A stretch of DNA of 64,000 nt from UBA5078 sp051252515 (GTDB taxonomy: Bacteria > Pseudomonadota > Gammaproteobacteria > Pseudomonadales > Pseudohongiellaceae), in the NCBI GenBank assembly GCA_051252515.1, contig JBPOFS010000005.1, positions 124,001 through 188,000 of the forward strand. Direction: 5' to 3'. A model generated the notes under the pieces. That model did no database searches, was not told the DNA's origin, and saw only the letters and a list, made by a program, of their open reading frames with translations. Shown here piece by piece: positions 54,000 through 63,722 of the stretch; positions within the stretch are counted from its first letter, which is position 1; every line of letters begins with the position of its first letter. A program made the position numbers and the translations under genes.

Positions 54000-54031
54000 C
54001 TTAACACTCGTATAAGTATCGGAAGCCTACT

Positions 54032-55378
54032 ATGAAAATATTTTTGCTTAGTGTGCTGCTTTTTCTTGCAAGCCTTCTAGGCTTAGGAAGCCTAATTGGG
54101 GTTAGCCCATCTTATATCGTGGCGGCCCCATCTGTTGCCACAGGCATTGGTGCCAAACTCTTGTGTAGCGCACGCTTTGTCAGTCACTTTCCCGAGCAAC
54201 AAGCCTTCGACGACCTCGTCCAATACTCCCCTGTGCTGCAATATTTAACTGTCGACTACGATGTCATTAATCGCCGCGTCCACACATCCCTATTCGGGCT
54301 AAACCCTACCACCGCCTATTATGTAGAAGGCATCGGTTGCGCGAATGTCTATCCTAATGAGCAACGCAGTGAGCTAGAGCCGCGGGCGTTTCCTGAACGC
54401 AATGAACTTTGGCCCGCAGGCAATACTGTTGGCGCGCCTAATAACGCCCTTAGGAGCCTATTGCAGGCACAACTTACACGCGACAACCTAGCGGGCCTGA
54501 ATACTCGCGCGCTGCTTGTGGTGCAGCGTGGGAGAGTTATAGCCGAGGTTTACGGACAAGGTGCCGCAGCTGACACTCCACTGCTAGGGTGGTCAATGGC
54601 TAAAAGCCTAATGTCACTGATGATTGGCAATCTCGAGTATCGAGGGTTATTAGACAGCCATGTAAGCCCAGTCTTTAGGCAATGGGCTGATGACGAAAGA
54701 AGCGAAATACAATTAAGCCATTTATTACAAATGAGTGATGGATTGGATTTCTCCGAAGAATATAACCCTGGGGATGACGCCACGGCGATGTTATTTACGC
54801 AAGCCTCTGCCTCCGATTATGTCTTAGCCAAACCTGCAACCCATCCTGTGGGCCAACATTTCAATTACAGCTCTGGCACGGCAAATCTGTTAAGCCGTCT
54901 GTATTTCGAACACACAGGTGCCACGATGCAATCCAGCTATGATGACTATGTTGAGCACATCGCCACTCCCCTTGCCTTTCATAACGCCGTGTTTGAAACC
55001 GATGCCAGTGGCGTGTTTGTCGGAAGCTCCTACTTCTATGCCAATGCAAGGGACTGGGCTCGTATAGGACAGTTAATGCTCAATGGGGGAACGATCAACG
55101 AGCAAAGGCTAGTGAGCCAAGAATGGGTAACGCAATCAACACAGCCCAATAGGACAGACAATGACAATGCTTATGGCTATCAATGGTGGCTCAACCGCGG
55201 CAATGCACAACTGCGCTGGCCGGATTTGCCTGAAGATAGTTTTGCGGCGCAAGGCAATCGACAACAAAATATGTTGGTGATCCCATCGAAGGATGTGGTG
55301 ATTGTGCGTTTAGGATGGACATCAGGCCGCTATCCATTAAATGAGCGTTTTGCTCAGATACTGACAGCGTTGGAGTAA
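54032..55378 (+). CDS. Serine hydrolase of the beta-lactamase/penicillin-binding-protein fold
   Basis: Protein of 448 residues with an N-terminal membrane helix or signal (IFLLSVLLFLASLLGLGSLIG). The SxxK motif is SMAK (Ser188-Lys191), and the Tyr motif is NYSSG (about 282). The Trp/Gly-rich GYQWWLNRG near the C-terminus fits the class C-like, esterase or DD-peptidase-type relatives. It is anchored or periplasmic; the natural substrate is unknown, and clinical beta-lactamase activity is not implied. Probably co-transcribed with DUF502. Confidence 0.88.
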   Translation: MKIFLLSVLLFLASLLGLGSLIGVSPSYIVAAPSVATGIGAKLLCSARFVSHFPEQQAFDDLVQYSPVLQYLTVDYDVINRRVHTSLFGLNPTTAYYVEGIGCANVYPNEQRSELEPRAFPERNELWPAGNTVGAPNNALRSLLQAQLTRDNLAGLNTRALLVVQRGRVIAEVYGQGAAADTPLLGWSMAKSLMSLMIGNLEYRGLLDSHVSPVFRQWADDERSEIQLSHLLQMSDGLDFSEEYNPGDDATAMLFTQASASDYVLAKPATHPVGQHFNYSSGTANLLSRLYFEHTGATMQSSYDDYVEHIATPLAFHNAVFETDASGVFVGSSYFYANARDWARIGQLMLNGGTINEQRLVSQEWVTQSTQPNRTDNDNAYGYQWWLNRGNAQLRWPDLPEDSFAAQGNRQQNMLVIPSKDVVIVRLGWTSGRYPLNERFAQILTALE

Positions 55379-55401
55379 CAAGAGGATTGTGTTGCTTTAA
55401 A

Positions 55402-55478
<77 letters not shown>

Positions 55479-55528
55479 AAGGGAAGGTCCAAACACAGAC
55501 TTTGGTGCTTTAGGCTGCTAGTTAGGAT

Positions 55529-55605
55529 TGGGGTGACCGATGGGGTTCGAACCCACGACAACCGGAGTCACAGTCCGGGGCTCTACCAACTGAGCTACGA
55601 TCACC
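55529..55605 (-). tRNA. tRNA-His (anticodon GTG)
   Basis: 77 nt with encoded CCA. The 8-bp acceptor stem includes the extra G at -1 pairing with C73, specific to tRNA-His. The anticodon stem CCGGA/TCCGG encloses loop CTGTGAC, anticodon GTG. Confidence 0.97.
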
Positions 55606-55627
55606 ATTGAACTTTTCAAATAAGAAA

Positions 55628-55704
55628 TGGTCGGGGTAGAGAGATTCGAACTCCCGACATCCTGCTCCCAAAGCAGGCGCGCTACCAGACTGCGCTATAC
55701 CCCG
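55628..55704 (-). tRNA. tRNA-Pro (anticodon TGG)
   Basis: 77 nt with encoded CCA. Acceptor CGGGGTA pairs with TACCCCG. The anticodon stem CCTGC/GCAGG encloses TTTGGGA, anticodon TGG. First in the cluster behind a near-consensus promoter. Confidence 0.97.
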
Positions 55705-55707
55705 ATT

Positions 55708-55727
55708 CCCTGCACCGTAATGCAGGG
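55708..55727 (-). other. Leader hairpin before tRNA-Pro
   Basis: CCCTGCA and TGCAGGG form perfect 7-nt arms around CCGTAA (seen on the minus strand at the predicted 5' end of the transcript). It lies just before the tRNA-Pro 5' end and could affect RNase P or RNase E processing. Confidence 0.45.
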
Positions 55728-55732
55728 TCGGC

Positions 55733-55761
55733 ATAATACTCAGGGTGCCTTTATCAGTCAA
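55733..55761 (-). promoter_or_regulatory. Sigma-70 promoter of the tRNA cluster
   Basis: On the minus strand: TTGACT, 17 nt, TATTAT, near-consensus with ideal spacing. The bases after the -10 (GCCGACCCTGC) are G/C-rich, like the discriminators of stringently controlled stable-RNA promoters. Confidence 0.8.
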
Positions 55762-55788
55762 TCACTGAGTGTACTTTTTTAACAATTT

Positions 55789-57177
55789 TCATCGTTCGAT
55801 GCGCCAAGTGCTCCCATCGGCCGAATCTTCGACAACAACTTTCATCTCCACAAGCTTGTCACGGATCTGATCTGCCATTGCCCAATCCTTATTAGCACGA
55901 GCCTCTCGGCGCTGCACAATCAAGGAATCAATCAAGGCGCCATCGACTGCAGAGTCATCAGTGCCTTGCAGATATTCCTCTGGTGAGCCCTGCAGCAGCC
56001 CTATGACGCCCCCTAGCTTAACTAGCAAGCGCCCAAGCTGTGCGGCACACTCAAGGTCATCATTGCGTTGACGATTGATCTCACGGGCGAGATCAAACAA
56101 CACCCCTAATGCCACAGGAGTATTGAAGTCGTCATCCATCGCCGCACAGAAGGCCTTCTCAAAGCGGCTATTCACTAACTCTTTCGCCCCTTCGATGTCC
56201 AAGTCCCGTAGCGCTGTATAAAAACGCTCTAACGCCGCTTGCGCTTGATGCAAGCCTTGATCGGAATAGTTGATAGGACTGCGGTACTGGCTCGAGATCA
56301 ACAAATAGCGAATCACTTCGCCACTGTATAATTTCAGCACATCGCGCACAGTGAAGAAATTACCCAAGGACTTCGACATCTTCTCATTGTCGACACGCAC
56401 GGAACCGTTGTGCAGCCAATACTTCGAAAATTGCTTCCCGGTGGCCGCCTCTGACTGCGCCAGCTCATTTTCATGATGTGGAAACTCTAGATCGGTTCCA
56501 CCTCCATGAATATCGAACGAATCCCCTAAGCAGCACGTCGACATCGCAGAACACTCAATATGCCAACCCGGTCGGCCATAGCCCCATGGAGAGTCCCAAC
56601 CAACGTCTCCGTCGGCGGCAGCCTTCCAAAGCACAAAGTCTCTAGGGTCACGTTTAAGCTCCCCTATCTCGATACGAGCACCGGCTAATAACTCTTCCGG
56701 GTTCTTATTAGACAATTGGCCATAATTCGCAAACTGTGAGACCGCGTAATACACGTCACCACTTTCTACTTTGTAGGCATAGTCATCATGGATGAGTCTT
56801 TCGATTAAACTGATAATCTCTTCAATGTGCGCCGTTGCACGAGGCTCTTGATCCGGTCGCTGCACATACAGTGCCGCTTCATCCTCTTGAGACGCTTTGA
56901 TAAAGCGCTCAGTAAGATCCGAATACAATTCGCCATTGGCCTTTGCACGGTTAAGAATTTTGTCATCGATATCCGTAATATTACGAACATAGGTGACGTC
57001 AAAACCGCGATGGCGCAAATAACGTGAAATTACATCGAATGCGACAAACATGCGGGCGTGACCTATATGACAGTAGTCATAGGTTGTCACTCCACACACA
57101 TACATTTTTACCTTCCCTTCCTCTAGAGGAATAAAAGGCTCTTTTTTACGTGTTAGCGTGTTGTATACCTGTAGCAC
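55789..57177 (-). CDS. cysS: Cysteinyl-tRNA synthetase
   Basis: Class I aminoacyl-tRNA synthetase that charges tRNA-Cys. The zinc ligand Cys28 is in MYVCGVT, HIGH at 37-40, and KMSKSLGNF is further on. I chose the GTG at 57177 (VLQVYNTLTRKKEP, 462 residues) because it matches the usual CysS N-terminus; the open frame extends 10 codons further, into the 3' end of glnS. A partial Shine-Dalgarno (GAG) is 7 nt upstream. Downstream of glnS by 8 nt. Confidence 0.96.
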   Translation of the reverse strand: MLQVYNTLTRKKEPFIPLEEGKVKMYVCGVTTYDYCHIGHARMFVAFDVISRYLRHRGFDVTYVRNITDIDDKILNRAKANGELYSDLTERFIKASQEDEAALYVQRPDQEPRATAHIEEIISLIERLIHDDYAYKVESGDVYYAVSQFANYGQLSNKNPEELLAGARIEIGELKRDPRDFVLWKAAADGDVGWDSPWGYGRPGWHIECSAMSTCCLGDSFDIHGGGTDLEFPHHENELAQSEAATGKQFSKYWLHNGSVRVDNEKMSKSLGNFFTVRDVLKLYSGEVIRYLLISSQYRSPINYSDQGLHQAQAALERFYTALRDLDIEGAKELVNSRFEKAFCAAMDDDFNTPVALGVLFDLAREINRQRNDDLECAAQLGRLLVKLGGVIGLLQGSPEEYLQGTDDSAVDGALIDSLIVQRREARANKDWAMADQIRDKLVEMKVVVEDSADGSTWRIER

Positions 57178-57185
57178 TATTTCAC

Positions 57186-58931
57186 TCAACCTGAAATTTT
57201 TGCCCATGAATCACGAAGAGTCACGGTGCGGTTAAAGACAATTTTCTCTGCAGTGGAATCATGACGATCGATGCAGAAATACCCTTCGCGCTCAAATTGA
57301 AAACTGGCCTCTGGTGCCGCGTTTTTAAGGCTTGGTTCTGCTTTACAGCCACTGAGAACGAGCAAGGATTCCGGATTCAAACATTCCTTGTAATCGGTAA
57401 CGGATTTATCATCAGGGTTCTCTTTATTGAACAGACGATCGTAAATTCGCACTTCAACATCGAGCGCTGTATCTGCAGGCACCCAGTGAATCACACCTTT
57501 TACTTTGCGCCCTTGCGGATTAACCCCTAGGGTCTCTGGGTCATAGCTGCAAAGCAGTTCAATGACTTCCCCCGCGGCGTTTTTAACGGCTTCGTCACAG
57601 CGTATCACATAGCCACCACGCAGCCGCACCTCAACCCCTGGACTAAGACGTTTGTATTTAGGCGGCGGGACTTCTTCGAAATCATTCGCATCAATATACA
57701 AAGTTTTAGCAAAATTGATCTCACGCGTGCCCATCGATTCATCTTTGGGGTGGCATGGCAGGACTAAAGTCTCGCTTTGATCTTCTGGGTAATTAGTGAT
57801 CGTCACTTTAATAGGATTCAGCACACACATCGCCCGTGGCGAACCGCTATCGAGACTCTCGCGAATGCTGTGTTCTAGCATTCCCATGTCGACTGTTCCG
57901 GCACTTCGAGCCACCCCTGCACGTTCGCAGAAATTACGAATCGATTCGGCGGTATAGCCGCGACGACGCAATCCCGACAACGTTGGCATACGAGGATCAT
58001 CCCAACCGTTGACATAATTCTCGGTAACGAGCTCTTTCAGCTTGCGCTTGCTCATCACCGTGTAATTAATGTTAAGGCGGGCAAACTCGATTTGGCGCGG
58101 CAATACATAGTCGGCCGCATCGCGGGGACTATCACTTGCCTCGTGCAGAGTCTTGATATCCAAGCTCTGCAAGATCCAATCATATAGAGGACGATGATCC
58201 TCAAACTCCAATGTACATAAAGAGTGTGTAATACACTCCATTGCATCAGAGATACAGTGGGCATAGTCGTACATCGGATAGATAGGCCATTGTGAGCCGG
58301 TCTGGTGATGCTCTACATGGCGAATCCTGTAAAGCACAGGGTCGCGCATATTAATATTAGGTGAGGCCATGTCGATTTTGGCGCGCAGGCTATGAGCCCC
58401 GTCCGGAAACTCCCCCGCTCGCATACTGGCGAATAGAGCAAGATTCTCATCGACGCTACGCTCTCTGAATGGACTATCAGTGCCAGGACTGGTCAATGTG
58501 CCACGGTATTCACGCGCCTGATCAGGGGTCAGGCTGCAGACATAAGCCTTACCGGCGCGAATCAGTTGTACCGCGTATTCATGCAAGGCGTCGAAATAAC
58601 TAGAGGTGTAACGGATATCACCGCTCCACTGGAACCCTAGCCAGCGAATATCTTCAGTAATGGCATTGATGAACTCCTGACTCTCTTTCTCAGGGTTTGT
58701 ATCATCGAAGCGCAAATTGCATTGCCCGTCATAACTGGCAGCTACACCGAAGTTTAAACAGATGGACTTAGCGTGCCCAATGTGCAAAAACCCGTTCGGC
58801 TCTGGTGGAAAGCGTGTTTGCACACGCCCATTATGCTTGCCGCTTTCTATATCTTGCTCAATAATGTGACGAATAAAATTCGACGCGGGGCTTGTAGTGG
58901 CGTTTGTATTGGAATCGTCTGAAGAGCTCAT
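57186..58931 (-). CDS. glnS: Glutaminyl-tRNA synthetase
   Basis: Class I synthetase for tRNA-Gln. PPEPNGFLHIGHAKS holds the HIGH motif; MSKRKL is the KMSKS-like motif. The C-terminal beta-barrel parts (HWVPADTALDVEVRIYDRLF) follow. I chose the ATG at 58931 (MSSSDDSN), giving 581 residues with a Ser/Thr/Asn-rich lead; upstream codons are not GlnS-like. It is divergent from ppiB and forms an operon with cysS, a common pair. Confidence 0.96.
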   Translation of the reverse strand: MSSSDDSNTNATTSPASNFIRHIIEQDIESGKHNGRVQTRFPPEPNGFLHIGHAKSICLNFGVAASYDGQCNLRFDDTNPEKESQEFINAITEDIRWLGFQWSGDIRYTSSYFDALHEYAVQLIRAGKAYVCSLTPDQAREYRGTLTSPGTDSPFRERSVDENLALFASMRAGEFPDGAHSLRAKIDMASPNINMRDPVLYRIRHVEHHQTGSQWPIYPMYDYAHCISDAMECITHSLCTLEFEDHRPLYDWILQSLDIKTLHEASDSPRDAADYVLPRQIEFARLNINYTVMSKRKLKELVTENYVNGWDDPRMPTLSGLRRRGYTAESIRNFCERAGVARSAGTVDMGMLEHSIRESLDSGSPRAMCVLNPIKVTITNYPEDQSETLVLPCHPKDESMGTREINFAKTLYIDANDFEEVPPPKYKRLSPGVEVRLRGGYVIRCDEAVKNAAGEVIELLCSYDPETLGVNPQGRKVKGVIHWVPADTALDVEVRIYDRLFNKENPDDKSVTDYKECLNPESLLVLSGCKAEPSLKNAAPEASFQFEREGYFCIDRHDSTAEKIVFNRTVTLRDSWAKISG

Positions 58932-59035
58932 ATCGTTGTTTTCTGCTTTCTCACAAGTGACAAAGAACGTATTATAACCGTTCCACGTGTTTCTCATAAG
59001 TGGCCAAGGCCGCTTTATACTGAAGGTTGTACCCA

Positions 59036-59563
59036 ATGATTGTCTTTAAAACGAATTATGGTGATATCACAATCGAATTAGATTTCGAAAAAGCCCCTGT
59101 TTCTGCGGCAAATTTCCTCGAATACGCAAAAAGTGGCTTCTACGACAACACTGTATTTCATCGTGTTATTGATAATTTCATGGTGCAAGGCGGTGGCTTT
59201 GAATCAGGCCTTACGCAGAAGTCTGGTGGCAAGCCTATCGCCAATGAAGCCGACAATGGCTTAACGAACGACACTGGCACTTTGGCCATGGCCAGAACTT
59301 CAGACCCACACTCTGCTAGCTCACAGTTCTTCATCAACGTTAGCGATAACACGTTTTTGAACCACAAGAGCAAGACAGCACAAGGCTGGGGCTACGCCGT
59401 ATTTGGCAAAGTCACTGCGGGCATGGATGTTGTCAATAAGATCAAACAATGCAAAACGACCTCCAAGTCTGGACACCAAGATGTGCCCGTTGATGAGGTC
59501 ATTATCACAGCGACGACTGTAACGGTGCCAGAAACGGCCGCCGATACGACTACTACAAAGTAA
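59036..59563 (+). CDS. ppiB: Cytoplasmic peptidyl-prolyl cis-trans isomerase (cyclophilin)
   Basis: Cyclophilin of 175 residues without a signal peptide. FHRVIDNFMVQGG and ASSQFFINVSDN hold the active-site Arg, Phe/Met/Gln and other core residues. A Thr-rich tail (TTVTVPETAADTTTTK) follows the fold. I chose the ATG at 59036; a TTG three codons earlier is less likely. AAGG is 9 nt upstream. It is followed by lpxH, as in E. coli. Confidence 0.95.
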   Translation: MIVFKTNYGDITIELDFEKAPVSAANFLEYAKSGFYDNTVFHRVIDNFMVQGGGFESGLTQKSGGKPIANEADNGLTNDTGTLAMARTSDPHSASSQFFINVSDNTFLNHKSKTAQGWGYAVFGKVTAGMDVVNKIKQCKTTSKSGHQDVPVDEVIITATTVTVPETAADTTTTK

Positions 59564-59575
59564 ATACGGCCCAAC

Positions 59576-60322
59576 ATGTCAAATGCAGGGAAAACGCTAT
59601 TTATTTCAGATTTACATTTAGACGCCGACAATGCGGCGATCACACAATGTTTTCTGAATTATGTTGCCAATGCACAAGGCTGCGATGCCTTGTACATTCT
59701 TGGTGATTTTTTCGAGGTATGGGTTGGGGATGACGACAATAACGTCCTCACCGATACCGTAGCAAAAGCCTTGAGCGAACTCGCTGTTAGTGGCTCCAAA
59801 ATCTACATCATGCACGGCAATCGAGATTTCTTACTCGGAAATGCCTATGCCCAACGCTGCAGCGCTGAGCTAATTGCCGACCCTACTATCCTCGAAATTT
59901 ACGGCCAAAAAATGGTCCTCGCCCATGGCGATAGCCTGTGCACCCGCGATATCGAGTATATGAAGTTCAGAAAGATGGTGCGCTCAGAGCGCTGGCAGAA
60001 TGAGTTTCTCGAACGTTCATTGGTTGAACGGTACATGATTGCTCAGCAAACACGGCAGCAGAGCAAGGAAAAAAGCAGTCACAAAGCCTCGGATATCATG
60101 GATGTCACCCCGCAAGAGGTCGTCGACCTTCTTCATCGCTGCGAGGTCAATATTCTGATTCACGGCCACACTCATCGCCCTTCTGTGCACAAAATGCGCT
60201 TACAAGAGCCAATCAATGGCAGCGATGAAGCAGTGCGCATTGTATTAGGAAGCTGGGACAGCAAGGGTTGGGCATTAGAGTTCAGCGCTTCTGGCTACGA
60301 ACTAAAGCACTTCCCTCACTAA
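59576..60322 (+). CDS. lpxH: UDP-2,3-diacylglucosamine diphosphatase
   Basis: Metallophosphoesterase of lipid A synthesis: UDP-2,3-diacylglucosamine to lipid X. Calcineurin-like motifs: FISDLHLD (Asp12, His14), GDFFEVWVGDD (Asp43), GNRD (Asn81), LAHGDSLC and HGHTHRP. Length of 248 is typical. 12 nt downstream of ppiB, the arrangement known in E. coli. Confidence 0.97.
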   Translation: MSNAGKTLFISDLHLDADNAAITQCFLNYVANAQGCDALYILGDFFEVWVGDDDNNVLTDTVAKALSELAVSGSKIYIMHGNRDFLLGNAYAQRCSAELIADPTILEIYGQKMVLAHGDSLCTRDIEYMKFRKMVRSERWQNEFLERSLVERYMIAQQTRQQSKEKSSHKASDIMDVTPQEVVDLLHRCEVNILIHGHTHRPSVHKMRLQEPINGSDEAVRIVLGSWDSKGWALEFSASGYELKHFPH

Positions 60323-60330
60323 GAATACGG

Positions 60331-60786
60331 CTAATCATCCATACGGGCGTAATAACGCTCAAAATGAGCGCCGCATAACAGAAGTAACTCACTATCGATC
60401 AGCCCCGCCAACTCTTGCACACTAAGATGAGCGAACGCGGGTTTGGTGCTTATCCCGAAATCCTTAAGCTGTATTCTATCTAGCGGCGCCCGCTGTAATA
60501 AGGTATTAACCCAGCAAAAAGGCGATAAGGCCTCATTGAAAGGGAGTTTATGCTGCTCCATTCGCTGCTTTAGCGTGTCGACGGAGTCAATATGAAACTT
60601 GTCTCCCATAATCTGTTCGGTAAGCACTTCTATCCGTCGCAGCACGGATTCCTTCTCATCGGCTTTGTATCCATTCCACTGGATCACCTCAAAGGCATAA
60701 CGTTTACATCCTCTACAAATACTGTCTCCTACTGATGTCGTAGAACACACACCGATACAAGGAGTTCGAGTAAGACCGCTCTTCAA
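60331..60786 (-). CDS. DUF1289 domain protein with extended C-terminus
   Basis: Protein of 151 residues. The N-terminal Cys motif TPCIGVC...ICRGCKR with a following EVIQWNGYKADEK matches DUF1289 (a small presumed Fe-S or zinc domain). The rest, about 90 residues, extends beyond the usual DUF1289 length of 60-80. The start appears to be TTG with AGG 8 nt upstream. Function unknown. Convergent with lpxH. Confidence 0.8.
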   Translation of the reverse strand: MKSGLTRTPCIGVCSTTSVGDSICRGCKRYAFEVIQWNGYKADEKESVLRRIEVLTEQIMGDKFHIDSVDTLKQRMEQHKLPFNEALSPFCWVNTLLQRAPLDRIQLKDFGISTKPAFAHLSVQELAGLIDSELLLLCGAHFERYYARMDD

Positions 60787-61059
60787 TTTAACAACCTGCT
60801 ATTTCATCAAGTGAACATCTAAGGCTCGACAAACGACGAGCACAAACCTTATGAACTGGAGTTTTCAAGCCAATTCGACTATACTAAGCCCCCAATTTTA
60901 ACAGCTAATCGAATCCTTAGTGGGATTTTGATGAGCCGCAATCCGCCTTTAATTTAATCGACGTGTGAAATGCCACAACCCTTTCGAAGCACCTTTGTGC
61001 AGGTTGTCTTTTCTCTGCTGTCACTTTCAGCCTAATAGTCAATCGACGAGGGGAATACT

Positions 61060-63657
61060 GTGTTAGAAGCTTACCGTAAACATGTAGCCGAACGCGCTGA
61101 ACAAAGAATTGTTCCTAAGCCTTTAGATGCAGAGCAAGTTGCTGCGTTAGTTGAACTACTCAAAAATCCACCGAAAGGCGAAGAAGAATTTATTCTTGAT
61201 CTCATTTCGAACCGTGTCCCTGCAGGGGTTGATGAGGCGGCGTACGTCAAAGCCGGCTTCCTATCAGCACTGGCTAAAGGTGAGGCCACCTCTCCTATCA
61301 TCGATAAGACTCTCGCGATTAAGTTGCTAGGTTCTATGCTTGGTGGCTATAACATCAATACGCTGGTTGCCTTGCTCGACAACGAGAGCTTAGCGCCACT
61401 TGCCGTTGAAGAGTTATCACATACCTTGTTGATGTTTGATGCCTTTCACGATGTTGAAGAACGTGCCAAAGCCGGAAACGCCCACGCAAAGGTCTTATTA
61501 CAATCATGGGCAGATGCCCAGTGGTTCACTAATAAGCCAGAACTGCCAAAAGTACTGACTGTGACAGTCTACAAAGTACCAGGCGAGACCAATACCGATG
61601 ACTTGTCCCCTGCGCAAGACGCATGGTCACGTCCAGATATCCCATTGCATGCCTTAGCCATGTACAAAATGGAACGCGAAGGGGTGACTAACGCCGCTGA
61701 GCAAATCGCTGAACTAAAAACCAAAGGCCATCCCGTGGCAATTGTGGGCGACGTCATGGGCACAGGCTCTTCACGTAAGTCTGCCACTAACTCCCTACTT
61801 TGGAATATCGGTAATGATATTCCTCATATTCCTAACAAGCGTGATGGCGGCGTTTGTATCGGCAGCAAAATTGCTCCTATCTTCTTCAATACGATGGAAG
61901 ATGCCGGTGCATTCCCTATCGAATTCGATGTTGATTGCCTCAGCACCGGTGACGTAATCGATATCTACCCCTATGAAGGCAAAGTCACTGCACACGGGTC
62001 AGATGACGTGATCAGCGAATTCAAGCTCAAGACAGAGGTCCTATTGGACGAAGTCCGTGCTGGCGGCCGAATCCCATTGATCATCGGTCGAGGCTTAACA
62101 GACAAATCTCGAACAGCACTTGGCCTAGAGCCATCGAAAGCATTCCGCCTACCCTTTAACCCAGAGTCTTCTACAAAAGGTTATACGCTAGCGCAGAAGA
62201 TGGTCGGTAAAGCATGTGGCGTCGCGGGTGTACGTGCAGGCAGTTACTGCGAACCTAAAATGACAACAGTCGGATCACAAGATACAACAGGTCCTATGAC
62301 TCGCGACGAGCTCAAAGACTTGGCTTGCCTTGGTTTCTCAGCAGACTTAGTGATGCAGTCTTTCTGTCACACAGCGGCTTATCCAAAGCCTGTGGATATC
62401 GAAACACAGCATACCCTGCCCGACTTTATCCAAACTCGTGGCGGTGTTGCTTTACGTCCTGGCGACGGCATCATCCACTCTTGGCTAAACCGTATGTTGC
62501 TTCCTGACACCGTGGGTACTGGTGGCGATTCACACACACGCTTCCCTATTGGCATCTCTTTCCCTGCCGGCTCTGGCCTTGTCGCCTTTGCGGCGGCTAC
62601 AGGCGTTATCCCATTGGATATGCCTGAGTCAGTATTGGTACGCTTCAAAGGCGAAATGCAGCCAGGTATCACATTACGCGACCTCGTTAACGCCATTCCT
62701 TATGCGGCATTACAGTCTGGCGACCTGACGGTAGAGAAAAAAGGTAAGAAGAATATTTTCTCTGGCCGAATTCTTGAAATCGAAGGCCTGCCTAATCTTA
62801 AAGTTGAGCAAGCATTTGAATTGTCAGACGCCTCAGCTGAGCGCTCTGCTGGCGGCTGCTCTATTCGCTTGAGCAAAGAACCAATCATTGAGTACTTCAA
62901 ATCCAACATCACACTACTTCGCTGGATGATCAGTGAAGGGTATGGCGATGCACGAACAATTGAGCGTCGCGCTAAAGCGATGGAAGAATGGTTGAAAAAC
63001 CCTGAGCTTCTAGAGCCAGATGCAGATGCGGAGTACTTTAAAATCATCGAGATTGATCTCAATGAAATTAAAGAGCCACTATTGGCGTGCCCAAATGATC
63101 CAGACGATGTAAAACCGTTGTCGGAAGTACAAGGCACAAAGATTGATGAAGTGTTCATTGGTTCATGCATGACCAACATCGGTCATTTCCGTGCGGCAAG
63201 TGAAGTATTGAAGCAAGTCAAAGGCGGCATACCAACGCGCCTATGGGTTTCTCCTCCTACTAAGATGGATCAACACCAGTTGATCGAAGAAGGCGTGTAC
63301 AGCGTGTTCGGAGTCGCAGGAGCACGTACTGAGATGCCGGGTTGTTCACTTTGCATGGGTAACCAAGCACGAGTAGCACCTAAATCAACAGTGGTTTCCA
63401 CGTCAACGCGTAACTTCCCTAACCGTTTGGGCGAAGGCGCATTTGTATACTTGGCCTCCTCTGAGTTGGCGGCCGTTGCTTCTGTACTAGGAAAGATTCC
63501 TACGATGGAAGAGTATATGGTCTACATGAAAAACGTAGACACGATGTCTGACGAGATCTACCGTTACTTGAACTTCAACGAGATCAAGTCTTACATGGAA
63601 GCGGCAGAGAACGCTAAAAACATTCCTGTAACGAATGTGCGCGAAGTTACTGTGTAA
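61060..63657 (+). CDS. acnB: Aconitate hydratase B
   Basis: [4Fe-4S] enzyme of the TCA cycle: citrate to isocitrate through cis-aconitate; also 2-methylisocitrate dehydratase activity is known for AcnB. It has the AcnB-specific N-terminal HEAT-like domain and then swivel and aconitase domains. Cluster ligands: Cys in GSCMTNIG and the pair in PGCSLCMGNQ. Length of 865 is normal. The start is GTG with GAGGGG upstream. A likely -10, TATACT, is at 60880-60885, giving a long leader. A strong terminator follows. Confidence 0.97.
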   Translation: MLEAYRKHVAERAEQRIVPKPLDAEQVAALVELLKNPPKGEEEFILDLISNRVPAGVDEAAYVKAGFLSALAKGEATSPIIDKTLAIKLLGSMLGGYNINTLVALLDNESLAPLAVEELSHTLLMFDAFHDVEERAKAGNAHAKVLLQSWADAQWFTNKPELPKVLTVTVYKVPGETNTDDLSPAQDAWSRPDIPLHALAMYKMEREGVTNAAEQIAELKTKGHPVAIVGDVMGTGSSRKSATNSLLWNIGNDIPHIPNKRDGGVCIGSKIAPIFFNTMEDAGAFPIEFDVDCLSTGDVIDIYPYEGKVTAHGSDDVISEFKLKTEVLLDEVRAGGRIPLIIGRGLTDKSRTALGLEPSKAFRLPFNPESSTKGYTLAQKMVGKACGVAGVRAGSYCEPKMTTVGSQDTTGPMTRDELKDLACLGFSADLVMQSFCHTAAYPKPVDIETQHTLPDFIQTRGGVALRPGDGIIHSWLNRMLLPDTVGTGGDSHTRFPIGISFPAGSGLVAFAAATGVIPLDMPESVLVRFKGEMQPGITLRDLVNAIPYAALQSGDLTVEKKGKKNIFSGRILEIEGLPNLKVEQAFELSDASAERSAGGCSIRLSKEPIIEYFKSNITLLRWMISEGYGDARTIERRAKAMEEWLKNPELLEPDADAEYFKIIEIDLNEIKEPLLACPNDPDDVKPLSEVQGTKIDEVFIGSCMTNIGHFRAASEVLKQVKGGIPTRLWVSPPTKMDQHQLIEEGVYSVFGVAGARTEMPGCSLCMGNQARVAPKSTVVSTSTRNFPNRLGEGAFVYLASSELAAVASVLGKIPTMEEYMVYMKNVDTMSDEIYRYLNFNEIKSYMEAAENAKNIPVTNVREVTV

Positions 63658-63673
63658 GCAGTAATACAGCGAT

Positions 63674-63710
63674 AAAAAAAGGCCAACCTTTGCGGGTTGG
63701 CCTTTTTTTT
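63674..63710. terminator. Terminator between acnB and pepN
   Basis: Stem GGCCAACC/GGTTGGCC with loop TTTGCG, A-run before and eight T after: a clear bidirectional intrinsic terminator between convergent genes. Confidence 0.92.
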
Positions 63711-63722
63711 ACTTCAAGTTTT

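Noticed and set aside
54032..55378. Antibiotic resistance beta-lactamase
   Set aside because: The SxxK and YSSG motifs are shared by many esterases and peptidases; sequence layout does not match clinical AmpC enzymes.
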